Positions 18,913 to 28,947 of a DNA stretch of 64,000 nt are shown one piece after another. Each line of letters opens with the position of its first letter. The first letter of the stretch is position 1. The notes under the pieces are model-generated. The model was given only the letters and a program-made list of their open reading frames with translations, did not search any database and had not been told where the DNA came from. Source of the DNA: Planctobacterium marinum (GTDB lineage: Bacteria; Pseudomonadota; Gammaproteobacteria; Enterobacterales; Alteromonadaceae); contig NZ_AP027272.1 in NCBI RefSeq assembly GCF_036322805.1, positions 3,286,001 through 3,350,000 of the forward strand, read 5' to 3'. Position numbers and translations under genes: made by a program.

Positions 18913-19030
18913 GACAGTGAAAACCCAAAAATCCCGCTCAATTTATAATCATTTCTGAGGTAATATACCAGAGTTTTGCTTTAATATCGGTAAATTGTTC
19001 ACAAATTAAAACATACTTTACAGCACTATT

Positions 19031-20008
19031 TTAAGAGTAGAGCGATGGCGTCTTGGGATCAGGCCTCGTTTTGAAGCGTTTGTGCATCCATAAATACTGC
19101 TCCGGTGCCAGCATTACCATTTCTTCCACTCGCTTGTTTATCCTTGCAACATCAGCCTCATCGTCACCTGACGGAAAATTCTCCAATCCGGGCCATATTT
19201 TTATCTTGTAACCTTCCTTTGAAGATATGGATTGAATAAACACCGATTCACAATCACTGTTATTGAGAAATAGCATTGAACCCAGCGTCGTTGAAGTATC
19301 TGGTACATTAAAAAACGGTACAAATACCGTCTTGTTGCGACCGTAGTCTTGGTCCGGTAAATACAAACTCAACTCACCTTCATCAAGGGCCTGAAACATC
19401 CCTTTCACATCACGCTTATGGATCATGTATTTGTTGGAACGGGCTCGCCCATGATATTGCAAATACTCCATTAAATCATTGTCGTGTTTGCGGTAAAACG
19501 CCACACAGGGTTGATAAAAACCGAGTCCACGGCAAGCAAACTCAAGGCTCAAACAGTGGATTGCCATACCAAATACCCCTTTCCCTTTTGCTTTTATCGC
19601 CTCAACATGTTCGAATCCTTCCACAGTGAGCAGCTTTTTAACTCGCCAGTCCGGCCACCACCAACCCATGACAGTTTCCAGAATCGCCATGCCTGACGCC
19701 GTGATGTTGTCCTTTAACAATCTTTCCTGACGCGCCTTGTCCCAATCAGGAAAGCACAACTCAATATTTCGTCTGGCGATAGCGATGCGCTTTTTGCCAA
19801 ATAGTGCGAGTAGCTTACCTAACCCGGCACCAATTTTCCTGACCAAGGGGTAAGGTAAACAAGTAAGCATATACAAAAGACAGAACCCAAACCAAATAGG
19901 CCAAAACTTCGGTGCTAAAAAACGCCATTCAAACTTGGGGGCTTCGATGATTTTCAATACATGTTGCTCATTTTTATTATTTCGCAGTGATCTTACTGCA
20001 GAACACAT
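19031..20008 (-). CDS. lpxL: LpxL/LpxM-type lipid A biosynthesis acyltransferase
   Basis: 325 residues, about the length of E. coli LpxL (306), which it follows closely: FWPIWFGFCLLYML membrane segment, RRNIELCFPDW, the catalytic HCLSLE (His-x4-Glu), GRARSNKYMI, LYLPDQDYG, and APEQYLWMHKRFKTRP near the end. It transfers a secondary acyl chain from acyl-ACP to Kdo2-lipid IVA at the inner face of the cytoplasmic membrane. The ATG at 20008 lacks a clear Shine-Dalgarno; the homologous region begins at about residue 22, so a later start such as the TTG near residue 18 is possible. LpxL, LpxM and LpxP cannot be separated confidently here. Confidence 0.88.
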   Translation of the reverse strand: MCSAVRSLRNNKNEQHVLKIIEAPKFEWRFLAPKFWPIWFGFCLLYMLTCLPYPLVRKIGAGLGKLLALFGKKRIAIARRNIELCFPDWDKARQERLLKDNITASGMAILETVMGWWWPDWRVKKLLTVEGFEHVEAIKAKGKGVFGMAIHCLSLEFACRGLGFYQPCVAFYRKHDNDLMEYLQYHGRARSNKYMIHKRDVKGMFQALDEGELSLYLPDQDYGRNKTVFVPFFNVPDTSTTLGSMLFLNNSDCESVFIQSISSKEGYKIKIWPGLENFPSGDDEADVARINKRVEEMVMLAPEQYLWMHKRFKTRPDPKTPSLYS

Positions 20009-20055
20009 CGTAGCCCAAGTATTCCAACCAAATTATGGGATCTGACCAGTGAGGT

Positions 20056-23000
20056 TTGCGTGATAACCGTTTAGATAATAAAGTATGTAGTAACTTCCTG
20101 ATTTCTTTTTACGAGACAATAAGCTTGAGCAACTCCACAAATAGGAGCGAGGCAGCATTTCGCGCCATGGTAGACCTCGCAGCAGCCGGGATAATGGAAC
20201 TCTCCTCGGAAGGGGACGTGCTCTACGCAAACAAAGCCTGTCAACGCTTGTTCGGCTATTCCCTTGAGGAACTCACTGAGCTTAACCTGGTTGAATTGAT
20301 ACCGGGTAACTTCCTGCAAGCAGGGGATCCTCTGTATCAGGACTTTATGCAGAACTATAGCGCAGATCGCATTTTTGAAAGCGCCAGTCTGACTGCATTT
20401 CGCAAAGACGGCGAAGTATTCTTTGCCGCAATTGGGGTCAGTGAAGTCAGTGATTCAGGCAATATCATTATCACCATCAATGAATCCGCACGCCTCAAGT
20501 CTGCAGAACAAAACCTGGTGGAGTTGAATAAAAAATTCATGGTTGCCACCGAGGCCGCCGGTATTGGTATCTGGGAATTTGATTTTGAAACGGGAGAGTT
20601 ACAATGGGACGAGCAAATGCATCGTCTCTATGGAGTTTTGGAGAGAGACTTTAAAGGCACTTACGAAGAATGGGTTTCCAGATTACATCCCGATGATCTA
20701 GGCCCCACCGAAGCTATGTTCAACTACAGTGTCGAGCAACAAACCAAATTTGATACCAGCTTTCGTATTACTACCCCCACGGGCGAAGAAAAGTATTTAA
20801 AAGCCTATGGTCATGTGATTTATGATGAGAAGAACACACCGCTGCAGGCAATCGGCGTTAATTACGATTTAACGGATCGCTACACGGCGCAAAAACGCCT
20901 GATTGAGAGCACCGAAGAAAACGCCATGTTGGCCAAGTTAGCTCAGGAAACCGATAACGCCGTTATTCTCACAGACGCTCATCAAAACATTACCTGGGTA
21001 AATCGCAGCTTTGAGAAAATCTCGGGTTACAGTTACGAGGAAGTCATAGGTAAAAAGCCCGGCGTGTTCCTGCAAGGTGACAGATCAGATAAAAAAGTGG
21101 TTGAACGCATGAGCAGTGCGGTGCGCAACGGCCACGGTTTTAACGAAGAACTTATTAACTATCACAAAGACGGCAACCCCTATTGGTTGCGCATTAACTG
21201 CCAGCCGTTATATGGCGATGGCAAACTCACCGGTTTTATGGCCCTGGAAACCGACATTACTGAGCAAAAAGAAGCCGAGATTAAGATCACTAACCTTAAC
21301 CGCCTGCAAAAAGCCGTGCTAGACAGTGCGAATTTAATGTTGATATCTACTGACATAGATTTCAACATCAAAACCTTCAATCGCTGTGCGCAAGAGTTAC
21401 TGGAATACGATGAAGCTGAAGCGGTGGGTAAATTAAACCTGGCAGATTTTTTTGATCCTCAAGATCTAATGTACGGTGCCCAAAAGCTTGGCAGAAATCT
21501 CGACTCTGTATTCGAGCCTGATATCACTTCGTTTTTGAACAAAGCCAAACAAACTGGCAGTGCTGAACAAGAATGGCAATTGCTCACCAAGCGCCAGAGG
21601 GCATTTCCCGCGATGTTGTCCATTACCCCAATAGAAGATGATTCTGACAATGTCGAAGGCTATCTAGCCATCGCGCGTGACATTTCCCAATTAAAACTCA
21701 TGGAAGCGGAAAAGCAGCGCAACCAAGACTTGATGGAAACCACGGGTACCATGGCAAAACTGGGGGGGCTGGGAACTCAATCTCAAAACCAACGAGCTAT
21801 ACTGGTCCAAAGAAGTGTATCGCATTCACGAGATCCCAGTTGGGCAAAAAATCGATCTCAGCGACGCTATTTATTATTACGCGCCCGAAGCCAGACCTAT
21901 TATTCAACGTGCCATCGAAGACGCTATTGCCGATGGTAAATCCTGGGATTTACAACTGCCATTTATCACAGCGCGCAATCGCCGTATTTGGGTAAGAGCC
22001 GTTGGCTTTGTAGAGTACGTGCACGGAGAACCTTTGCTGCTGCGCGGTGCATTTCAAGATATTACTCAGCTCAAACGCGCTGAAGAAAAAGCCAAGGAAG
22101 CCAGCCGCACCAAGAGCGACTTTTTGACTAACATGAGTCACGAAATTCGTACCCCCATAAATGGCATTCTGGGTATGAATGATTTGTTGCTGAAAACCAA
22201 CCTGGATGAAAAACAACGGCATTATGTCAGTCTGGCGCAATCATCAGGGCAATCTCTGCTGCATTTGATAAATGACATTTTAGACTTCTCTAAAATAGAA
22301 GCCGGTAAACTTGAATTAGAAGAAATTCCTTTTGATATCTACCAGTTGGTGGGAGAGCTGGCAGATACCTTTGCCTTACGAGCCCAGGAAAAAAATCTCG
22401 AACTCATCTGTATCGTTGCTGACAACGTACCGCAATTTATTCGCTCTGATCCCAGCCGGATAAGACAAATTATCAATAATCTTTGCAGCAATGCACTTAA
22501 ATTTACGGAATCAGGAGAAATCGTACTCAAGGTATCGGAAACCGGCTTGAATAAGCTGCACTTTGAGATTATCGATTCAGGAATAGGTATACCTGAAGAG
22601 AAGCTCAACAACCTGTTTAATAAGTTTGTACAAGTTGATGCCTCCACCACGCGCAAGTTTGGGGGCACCGGCCTGGGTTTAGCGATATCAAAACAGCTTG
22701 CTGAAATGATGGGCGGCGCCATTGGTGTCAGTAGTCAGTTGAATGAAGGCTCTAATTTCTGGTTTAACATTCGCTATGGAGAGGCGCTAGAAGAAACGCC
22801 AGACTCCGCTTTAATCCCACAACTTTCGGGTAAATCAGTGCTATTGGTAGAAGATAACCCTACGGCGCAGAACTGGTTTTCCTCCATCGTGGCAAAAACA
22901 GAAGGCAGCTTGCTTACCGCAGAAAATGCTCCCACAGCTATAAAGTTATTAAGACAACAGGCTCAGGACAACGCCCCTATCGATGTGGTTTACATCGATA

Positions 23001-23650
23001 AACAACTACCTGGCATGCAAGGTCACCAACTAGCAAAAGCGATCCGCAGCGATAAAAACTTACCGCAACCCAAGATCGCAATGCTGGTAGCTGTCGGTGA
23101 TAACCTGCCCAACGAAGAGTTAGAGGCACTGAATATCACTCATCAATTTCACAAACCGGTTAAACGCCCTACCCTGCTTCAGTCTCTGGCCATATTATTT
23201 GATCAGGTTTCAGAGCATGATGAGCGTGCCGATACGATTACCGAAAATGTAGAAACAAAAACGTCAGGCGAATTGCGCATCTTGTTGGTAGAAGACAACT
23301 ATATTAACCAACAAGTAGCTGTAGAAATGCTCAAAAACCTTGGCTACATGGTGGATGTAGCAGAAAATGGTGAAGAGGCTTTGCAAACCCTCAATACCGC
23401 GATTGAACCCTATGATGTGATCTTAATGGACTGTCAGATGCCGGTAATGGATGGCTATGAAACCAGTCGAGCCATTCGCATTTCCAATTCTGACAACTAC
23501 AGAAATGACATTCCCATCATCGCGTTAACAGCCCATGCCATGACTGGCGATGCGGAAAAATGTCTGGAAGCTGGAATGAATGGTTATCTTACTAAACCCA
23601 TATCGAACCAGGCGCTGCAGGATGAATTGGCGAAATGGCTCACAAACTGA
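20056..23650 (+). pseudogene. Multi-PAS hybrid sensor histidine kinase split by a +1 frameshift in a G7 run
   Basis: Two overlapping frames (20056-21939 and 21815-23650) encode one protein. Up to base 21761 the reading is PAS-rich: four PAS units (about residues 30-140, 160-280, 300-410, 425-550), starting a fifth with MAKLGG. At the run of seven G (21762-21768) one base too many shifts the frame; removing one G restores GGWELNLKTNELYWSKEVYRI, a normal PAS_3 sequence, and continues into the fifth PAS, HisKA (SHEIRTPING), HATPase (NALKFT, DSGIGI, GTGLGLAIS) and two receivers (phospho-Asp in YIDKQLPG and LMDCQMP). The intact protein would be about 1197 residues and cytoplasmic. The start is uncertain: TTG at 20056 or 20125, or ATG at 20167. 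It could be a true pseudogene, a phase-variable gene or a sequencing error. Confidence 0.85.
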
Positions 23651-23732
23651 TGTGAAATAATCAGCCGCAAGCCGGGTGAACTCCACAGAACGGGTTCTCA
23701 GACTTCAGAGCGTTGTCTCTGGTGCGCCGCAG

Positions 23733-23990
23733 CTAATACTGTTGCTGGATATTGTTTAGCTTTTTATAAAACTGTTCGAATTGTTCCTGGCTTTCGTAGT
23801 CAAAATAATACTGATTGTGAAAGCCAAAACTCAGTGAGACTAAGGCATCACTTAAATACAGTGTGTAACCATCAAAATCGGTAGACGCCTTTACCCCGTC
23901 CAGAAGATATCCTTCATCAGCCTGCTGGCCGTTCTGGCGTATTTTGTCGAACACCGCGAGTATTAACTTACTATCAACTTCGTTTTTCAT
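23733..23990 (-). CDS. DUF3081 family small protein
   Basis: 85 residues, acidic and without membrane or signal segments. MKNEVDSKLILAVFDKIRQ, YLLDGVKASTDFDGYT and NQYYFDYESQEQF match what I recall of DUF3081, a family confined mainly to Alteromonadales, Vibrionales and relatives. No function is known. Its ATG lies 20 bp upstream... of nothing else on this strand but shares direction with the outer-membrane protein gene that precedes it by 20 bp, so they may be cotranscribed. Confidence 0.78.
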   Translation of the reverse strand: MKNEVDSKLILAVFDKIRQNGQQADEGYLLDGVKASTDFDGYTLYLSDALVSLSFGFHNQYYFDYESQEQFEQFYKKLNNIQQQY

Positions 23991-24010
23991 TGTGATACCA
24001 ATTCCATCTC

Positions 24011-24634
24011 TTAAAAATTGTACCGATACCCCAGTTGTACCGAGTTAATCTGAATATCGTTGTTGCCGCGTATGTGTTCCACCTGTAATCGAATTTGCGC
24101 TCGGTAACCGACAAAAAAGTCAAAGCCCGCACCAACAATACCCGCGATAGCGGTATCGTCGTAATCACACTGAGTTACCGAGCCATCTGAGACCGCCAAT
24201 ACTCGCGGTTCAGCATCATCACAGCCCTGCTCACCATCGTATTGATTACTGGTTTCGTAAGTCATTGCCATGACACCTAACTTGTAAAACAACTCGCCAC
24301 TTTGTCCGGTAGCTTTACCCAAAAATGATAAATACAGCCCAGAAGCATCGACACCAGAATCAAGCTGTAGTTCATTAGTACTCAATGGCTCCACGGGTGG
24401 TTCAAAATCAGCAGCAATTAACTTGTAGCCAACTTCGGCATACCACTGAGGATGAATCTCAGTACCAAATGCCAGTGACAATCCCGGTTCAGAAGCACTG
24501 CTATCCGCTACCGAGACATCGTTGAACTCTGGCGCCAGTAACAGATAGTTTTTTTCCAACAGATTTGCATAGCTACTCGAGTGAAATGCGCACATCAGCC
24601 CTGCAAGTACTATTAGTGTGGTTCGAAGCTTCAT
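24011..24634 (-). CDS. Outer-membrane beta-barrel (OmpA-like/porin-fold) protein
   Basis: 207 residues from the ATG at 24634. Signal peptide residues 1 to about 23 (MKLRTTLIVLAGLMCAFHSSSYA). The mature part shows alternating hydrophobic/polar strands, Gly/aromatic-rich (WYAEVGYKLIAADF, GLYLSFLGKA, LFYKLGVMAMTYE, AGIVGAGFDFFVGYRAQIRLQVEHI), and ends in an aromatic strand GYRYNF as in outer-membrane barrels. Two Cys (GCDDAEP and TQCDYDD) probably form a disulfide in an extracellular loop. About eight strands are expected. Probably a small structural or transport barrel; no specific function can be named. Confidence 0.75.
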   Translation of the reverse strand: MKLRTTLIVLAGLMCAFHSSSYANLLEKNYLLLAPEFNDVSVADSSASEPGLSLAFGTEIHPQWYAEVGYKLIAADFEPPVEPLSTNELQLDSGVDASGLYLSFLGKATGQSGELFYKLGVMAMTYETSNQYDGEQGCDDAEPRVLAVSDGSVTQCDYDDTAIAGIVGAGFDFFVGYRAQIRLQVEHIRGNNDIQINSVQLGYRYNF

Positions 24635-24795
24635 TCTATTTCCGAAATCTTTATGCAATTATTAATACTCTAGTGGTTTGCGATAGGTTCTGTCCAGCAT
24701 CGCAGTGGGAACATTAATTCTATCTGCCCAGCCAGTACAATATTTGCTACTATCGAAAGTTAATCTGATTTAGCACAGCAAGACAATAAATAAAA

Positions 24796-25392
24796 ATGGC
24801 GCAACTGTACTTTTACTATTCCGCAATGAATGCGGGCAAATCCACAACTCTTTTACAATCAGCCTACAACTACAAAGAACGTGGTATGTACGTGGAAATC
24901 TTTACCGCAGCCCTGGATGACCGCTACGGCATAGGAAAAATTACCTCTCGCATAGGTTTACAATCAGATGCGCAATTATTCAGAGCTGATACTGACCTGT
25001 GGCAAACGATAAATAACAGGCAGCAAAACAAAAAAATTGATTGTTTATTATTTGATGAAGCGCAGTTTTTGAATAAACAACAAGTGAAAGACCTGACACG
25101 CGTTGTGGATGAACTGAAGATCCCAGTTCTGGCCTATGGTTTGCGCACTGATTTTTTAGGCGAAACCTTTGAAGGTTCCCATTATTTGATGGCCTGGGCA
25201 GATAAGTTAGAAGAACTAAAAACCGTTTGTTATTGCGGGCGTAAAGCTAACTTTGTGGTGAGAAGAGATGAAAATGGCACACCTGTGACGCAAGGTGAGC
25301 AGGTTCAGGTGGGCGGCAACGACAGTTATGAATCTCTGTGTAGAAAACACTTCAGCGAACTTGTTTGGACAGCTGACAACTGTACTCAATAA
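24796..25392 (+). CDS. tdk: Thymidine kinase
   Basis: 198 residues, type II thymidine kinase. The P-loop [13 protein letters not shown] lies at residues 9-21; [10 protein letters not shown] is the Walker B/DEAQ motif; [10 protein letters not shown] and the lasso region with the zinc ligands CYCG and a final C..H (SLCRKHF) are present. It phosphorylates thymidine to dTMP for salvage in the cytoplasm. It is convergent with acpH, the coding ends overlapping by 41 bp, which is unusual but both reading frames are well conserved. Confidence 0.96.
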   Translation: MAQLYFYYSAMNAGKSTTLLQSAYNYKERGMYVEIFTAALDDRYGIGKITSRIGLQSDAQLFRADTDLWQTINNRQQNKKIDCLLFDEAQFLNKQQVKDLTRVVDELKIPVLAYGLRTDFLGETFEGSHYLMAWADKLEELKTVCYCGRKANFVVRRDENGTPVTQGEQVQVGGNDSYESLCRKHFSELVWTADNCTQ

Positions 25393-25939
25393 GCTCAGGG
25401 TAAAAGTCTAAAAAAAGCAGATTGTACGAAGCTCGATTGGCTTGCAAAAATGCGTAGCTATCTCGGGCAAACACAATGCGATTCCCGAGACGCTGTTCAA
25501 CAGTGTAAAAGGCTCTTAAACAAGTTTGCTCTTGCTCATATTGGGCTAACCATCGGTCACGCAATAGACTTTGTTTAACGCGATTAAAGCGCTCATCAGG
25601 CAGGTCTGTTTGCGCCAACTGCTGATAAAAATCCTGTAAAACGGTGTTAATTATATACGGAGGAAAACGCTCATTATTTAACAGCAAGAGGTGATCGAAC
25701 CAGATATCCAGGCAAATCCCCGCGGTTCGCCGCAATTTGGCAGGAAAGCCTTGTTTTGCCAATCGAACTTTGTCATGCCTGTCAGTGAAAGAGTCTACCT
25801 TGCGATGAATTTTAATGCCCTGCTGAATAGGCTCAGGTAAATCGCTTAGTACGCTGCCTCGCACAAAATCTCCGGCAAAATTGCCCACCAATGAAGTTTC
25901 GGTAATGGATGCCAGGTGGATATGCGCCAGATAATTCAT
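25352..25939 (-). CDS. acpH: Acyl-carrier-protein phosphodiesterase
   Basis: 195 residues from the ATG at 25939 ([10 protein letters not shown]), matching E. coli AcpH (193). HD-like motifs of the family: [31 protein letters not shown]. It removes the 4'-phosphopantetheine prosthetic group from acyl carrier protein. The frame extends upstream to 26029 but this would overlap the TonB-C gene region and is unlike the family. The 3' end overlaps tdk by 41 bp in opposite orientation. Confidence 0.92.
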   Translation of the reverse strand: MNYLAHIHLASITETSLVGNFAGDFVRGSVLSDLPEPIQQGIKIHRKVDSFTDRHDKVRLAKQGFPAKLRRTAGICLDIWFDHLLLLNNERFPPYIINTVLQDFYQQLAQTDLPDERFNRVKQSLLRDRWLAQYEQEQTCLRAFYTVEQRLGNRIVFARDSYAFLQANRASYNLLFLDFYPELIEYSCQLSKQVR

Positions 25940-26047
25940 AGGTAATATAAATTTACAAATGCCTACCTGGCACGTATTGTTTTTATTTATCGCTACTACC
26001 AGACTGAAAGAAATTGTTTGCCGGGTCAACAGGGAGTCATAAACAAA

Positions 26048-27100
26048 ATGCTTACAACCAAAAAAACATTCACCCTCAGCACTGTCAGTTTATTACTTTG
26101 CATAAGCGCCTTATCTGCTGCGGCAAACGCCGACCAAGCTCAGTCTGCAAAGCTAATATCTGAGACTTCCCCAGTATTCCCTTTCGAATACCGCAAAGCT
26201 GAAATAGAGGGCTGGGTGCAATTAAGTTACGTGGTAGATGAACAAGGCAAAGTGAAAGACACCCTCATCCACGACTCAACAGGTCATGCCCTTTTTGAGC
26301 AATCAGCCTTGCAAGCTGTGCAAAAATGGCAATATCAACCTGCCAATGTAAACGGCACGCCGGTCCCCCAAAGCTTTAATGCCGTCACCCTCAATTTTCG
26401 CCTCGACAATAGTAACAACTACGATGATAACCAACGTAGTACTGACGTAAACAAACGCTTTTTGTCCCGCTTCCAAAAAGGCATGAATGCCATCGAAAAA
26501 GGCAACCTGAAAGACGCCGCAAAAAAAATAAAACAGTTGCGGGAAAGAGATAAACGCAAATGGATCGAGAGCAGTTACCTATGGGTATTGGAAGGCTATT
26601 ATTTTGAGAAACAAGGCGATACCGTTAACGCCGCTAAATCCTTTGCCAAAGTGATGCATAATGGCAGTGACGTGCTACCCCGTGCCGTATATGTAGAGGT
26701 ACTTAAAAAAGCCTTTATCGCCAATATCATGAACAATAACCTCTCAGAGGCAGTGACGGTTTATGAAACTTTTGAAAGCTTTGCTGCTGACCATGAAGCT
26801 CTGAAAAATTTAGCGCCTTACTATCAACAAGCCAAAGATTTCTTGAACGGAGAACAACCACTGGAAGTGGTTGGCGTTCTGCCACAAGTTGGGCTGTGGC
26901 ATCATAAAATCAGTAAATCAGAATTACTGCTCAGCAGTGCCGAAAATCCGTTGGATGCAGTGCATTTAAGATGCGACCATCAACAGGTGGAATACCAAAA
27001 GGTAATACAACAATCCATCAACATTGAGCCACATTGGGGACAGTGTGTTGTCTATGTTGAAGGCGTTGCCGGAACCCAATTTCTGGTTACTGAATCCTAG
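26048..27100 (+). CDS. Periplasmic TonB C-terminal-domain protein
   Basis: 350 residues from the ATG at 26048 (AGGGAG lies 11 bp upstream; the frame itself opens at a TTG at 26018). Residues 1 to about 28 form a signal peptide ending AAANA, so the protein is probably released into the periplasm rather than anchored like TonB. A TonB C-terminal-like domain follows at about 40-125 (PVFPFEYRKAEIEGWVQLSYVVDEQGKV...SALQAVQKWQYQPA). The rest (130-350) is helical with tetratricopeptide-like character (AIEKGNLKDAAKKIKQL, LEGYYFEKQGDTVNAAKSFAKV). There is no proline-rich spanning linker, ExbB or ExbD nearby. It likely is a periplasmic accessory, function unknown. Confidence 0.78.
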   Translation: MLTTKKTFTLSTVSLLLCISALSAAANADQAQSAKLISETSPVFPFEYRKAEIEGWVQLSYVVDEQGKVKDTLIHDSTGHALFEQSALQAVQKWQYQPANVNGTPVPQSFNAVTLNFRLDNSNNYDDNQRSTDVNKRFLSRFQKGMNAIEKGNLKDAAKKIKQLRERDKRKWIESSYLWVLEGYYFEKQGDTVNAAKSFAKVMHNGSDVLPRAVYVEVLKKAFIANIMNNNLSEAVTVYETFESFAADHEALKNLAPYYQQAKDFLNGEQPLEVVGVLPQVGLWHHKISKSELLLSSAENPLDAVHLRCDHQQVEYQKVIQQSINIEPHWGQCVVYVEGVAGTQFLVTES

Positions 27101-27113
27101 ATACGAAAAACAC

Positions 27114-27135
27114 TCGCGCGTACGAACACGCGCGA
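27114..27135. terminator. Hairpin terminator between TonB-C gene and chemoreceptor gene
   Basis: TCGCGCGT (27114-27121) and ACGCGCGA (27128-27135) form a perfect 8-bp GC-rich stem with a 6-base loop. On the minus strand it is followed by GTGTTTTTCG, giving a T-run for the converging chemoreceptor gene; the plus side has fewer T residues. Confidence 0.7.
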
Positions 27136-27143
27136 AGTCATCA

Positions 27144-28781
27144 TCATTGAGGTAGTTTGAATACCGAAGTGGCATCCTGAATACGATGTAAAATACCGGA
27201 CAGCACGCGTGATGCATCCTCCATTACAGTGGCTTCATGCTGTGATTGATCACTGTGCTTGTTTATTTCGTGCAGTCCATAACTCACATCATTGGCTTCT
27301 TGCACCTGCTGCTGTGCCGATTGAGTGATATCATTGTTGAGTTTGCTGATGTTTTCAAAAGCTTGTCCAAGCGATTCCATAAAGGCCTGCGCTTCACGCG
27401 TTTGATCGAGACTAATTTGTGCTTTATCACGACCATCAAGCATGGCATTTACCGCGCTGTCAGTGGCACTTTGCAAGTCTGTTATGGTGCGGGAAATTTG
27501 TGTTGTCGATTCCTGAGTTTTTGTAGCCAGGCTCCGCACTTCATCGGCAACCACAGCAAAACCACGTCCGTTCTCTCCTGCCCTGGCAGCCTCTATGGCT
27601 GCATTGAGCGCCAACAAATTGGTTTGCTCAGCGATACCATTGATAACGTTAACTACGTTGCCAATATCATCGGAATCACGTTTAACCTGTTCTATTATTT
27701 CCGTTGCACTGTTGGCAGAATCAAACATGCTTTGACTATTGCGCAGGTTCTCACCAAACATCTCAATCCCCTTTGTCGCTTCCCGAACAGAGTCATTGAC
27801 GAAATCATTGGCTTCATTCACAGAATCAGAAATCCCTTCGCTACTGGTGAGCATCTTATCCATGTTGCCTTGTAGCGCATTACTCTCTTCCATTTGCTGC
27901 TCAAGGGATTCCTTAATCTTGTGAAAAGCGTTAAACAAACTATCGATTAGCTTTGTCAGTTCCTGTAAATCAGACAGTACACCACTCACCACGCCACCCA
28001 AATCTCGTTGGATCAGTACGAAACTTTGAGTTAATTTTCCTATCTGATCATGGCCGTCCACTTCGACTTTATGAGTAAAATCTCCTTTGGCGATTTCAGT
28101 GGATAAAAAGGTCACTCGATTCAATGGACGAATCAAACGGCGCTCTACAAAATAAACAAAACCGCCAATACTCAATACTGTAGCAAACACGGTCACCAGA
28201 ATTGTAATAAGCTGAGTATTTTCGGCATTTCGACCGATGTTTTCACGACTTTTAGCTACATCTTTTTCAGCTTGTAACAAAGCTTCTTTCAACAGTTTGG
28301 TGGGTGCCCTATCAATGCCCTGTACTGATTTATCAGCAGTATCAATATCTTTGTTACTATCTAAAAATGCACGATAACCTTTTTGGTAAGCCGTCAACAT
28401 AGGAGGGTAAGCACCGGCAAATTCATCCAAGCTTGCCCAAGAAGGATGACTTTTCGGCATCTCTCGCAATAAACCTTCGTACTGACTTTTAATGGTGTTG
28501 CCATGAATTTGGAAACGAGACCAGTACTTGTTAAGTTGCGCCGGATCCTTGCCGCGAATTAAGGTATTTTTCCACTCCTGCACTTGCGTTTTAAAGGTCA
28601 GGTTCATTTCAGACAGGGCGAGCATGTGGCGAACATTGTTATTGACGGTAGAGGAATAACCGTCGATAACATGGTTGAGAGAATAAAATCCCCAGGAAAC
28701 AGACAGCAATATAACCGTCATTGCGGAAACAATAATTAGCAACATTTTGTTGCGGATATTACTGCGAATTAAGTGGAGCAT
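27144..28781 (-). CDS. Methyl-accepting chemotaxis protein
   Basis: 545 residues; the ATG at 28781 has GAGG 4 bp upstream, whereas ATG triplets 15-18 bp further up are poorer. TM1 ([21 protein letters not shown], about 13-33), a helical periplasmic 4HB-type sensor (to about 180), TM2 ([20 protein letters not shown]), HAMP ([20 protein letters not shown]) and the signalling domain with the conserved hairpin tip [36 protein letters not shown]. Signals to CheA/CheW. The ligand cannot be predicted. No che gene lies nearby, so it is an orphan receptor. There is no C-terminal CheR-tethering pentapeptide. Confidence 0.93.
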   Translation of the reverse strand: MLHLIRSNIRNKMLLIIVSAMTVILLSVSWGFYSLNHVIDGYSSTVNNNVRHMLALSEMNLTFKTQVQEWKNTLIRGKDPAQLNKYWSRFQIHGNTIKSQYEGLLREMPKSHPSWASLDEFAGAYPPMLTAYQKGYRAFLDSNKDIDTADKSVQGIDRAPTKLLKEALLQAEKDVAKSRENIGRNAENTQLITILVTVFATVLSIGGFVYFVERRLIRPLNRVTFLSTEIAKGDFTHKVEVDGHDQIGKLTQSFVLIQRDLGGVVSGVLSDLQELTKLIDSLFNAFHKIKESLEQQMEESNALQGNMDKMLTSSEGISDSVNEANDFVNDSVREATKGIEMFGENLRNSQSMFDSANSATEIIEQVKRDSDDIGNVVNVINGIAEQTNLLALNAAIEAARAGENGRGFAVVADEVRSLATKTQESTTQISRTITDLQSATDSAVNAMLDGRDKAQISLDQTREAQAFMESLGQAFENISKLNNDITQSAQQQVQEANDVSYGLHEINKHSDQSQHEATVMEDASRVLSGILHRIQDATSVFKLPQ

Positions 28782-28947
28782 AAAACCTCGCTGCATCATT
28801 ACGAAGATGAAAAAGTGGATACAGCGACACAGGCTGACACCCTGACAAAATCAAATGCCGCATTGGATATCAGCCTTGTTACAGAAATATGATCAGTTTT
28901 AAATTCAGAGTGAATTACTTATTATAAACAATAACTTAATTGAATTA

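Noticed and set aside
27246-27875. Plus-strand 209-residue frame antisense to the chemoreceptor gene
   Set aside because: It mirrors a highly conserved receptor signalling domain; no known protein resemblance and no ribosome-binding site.
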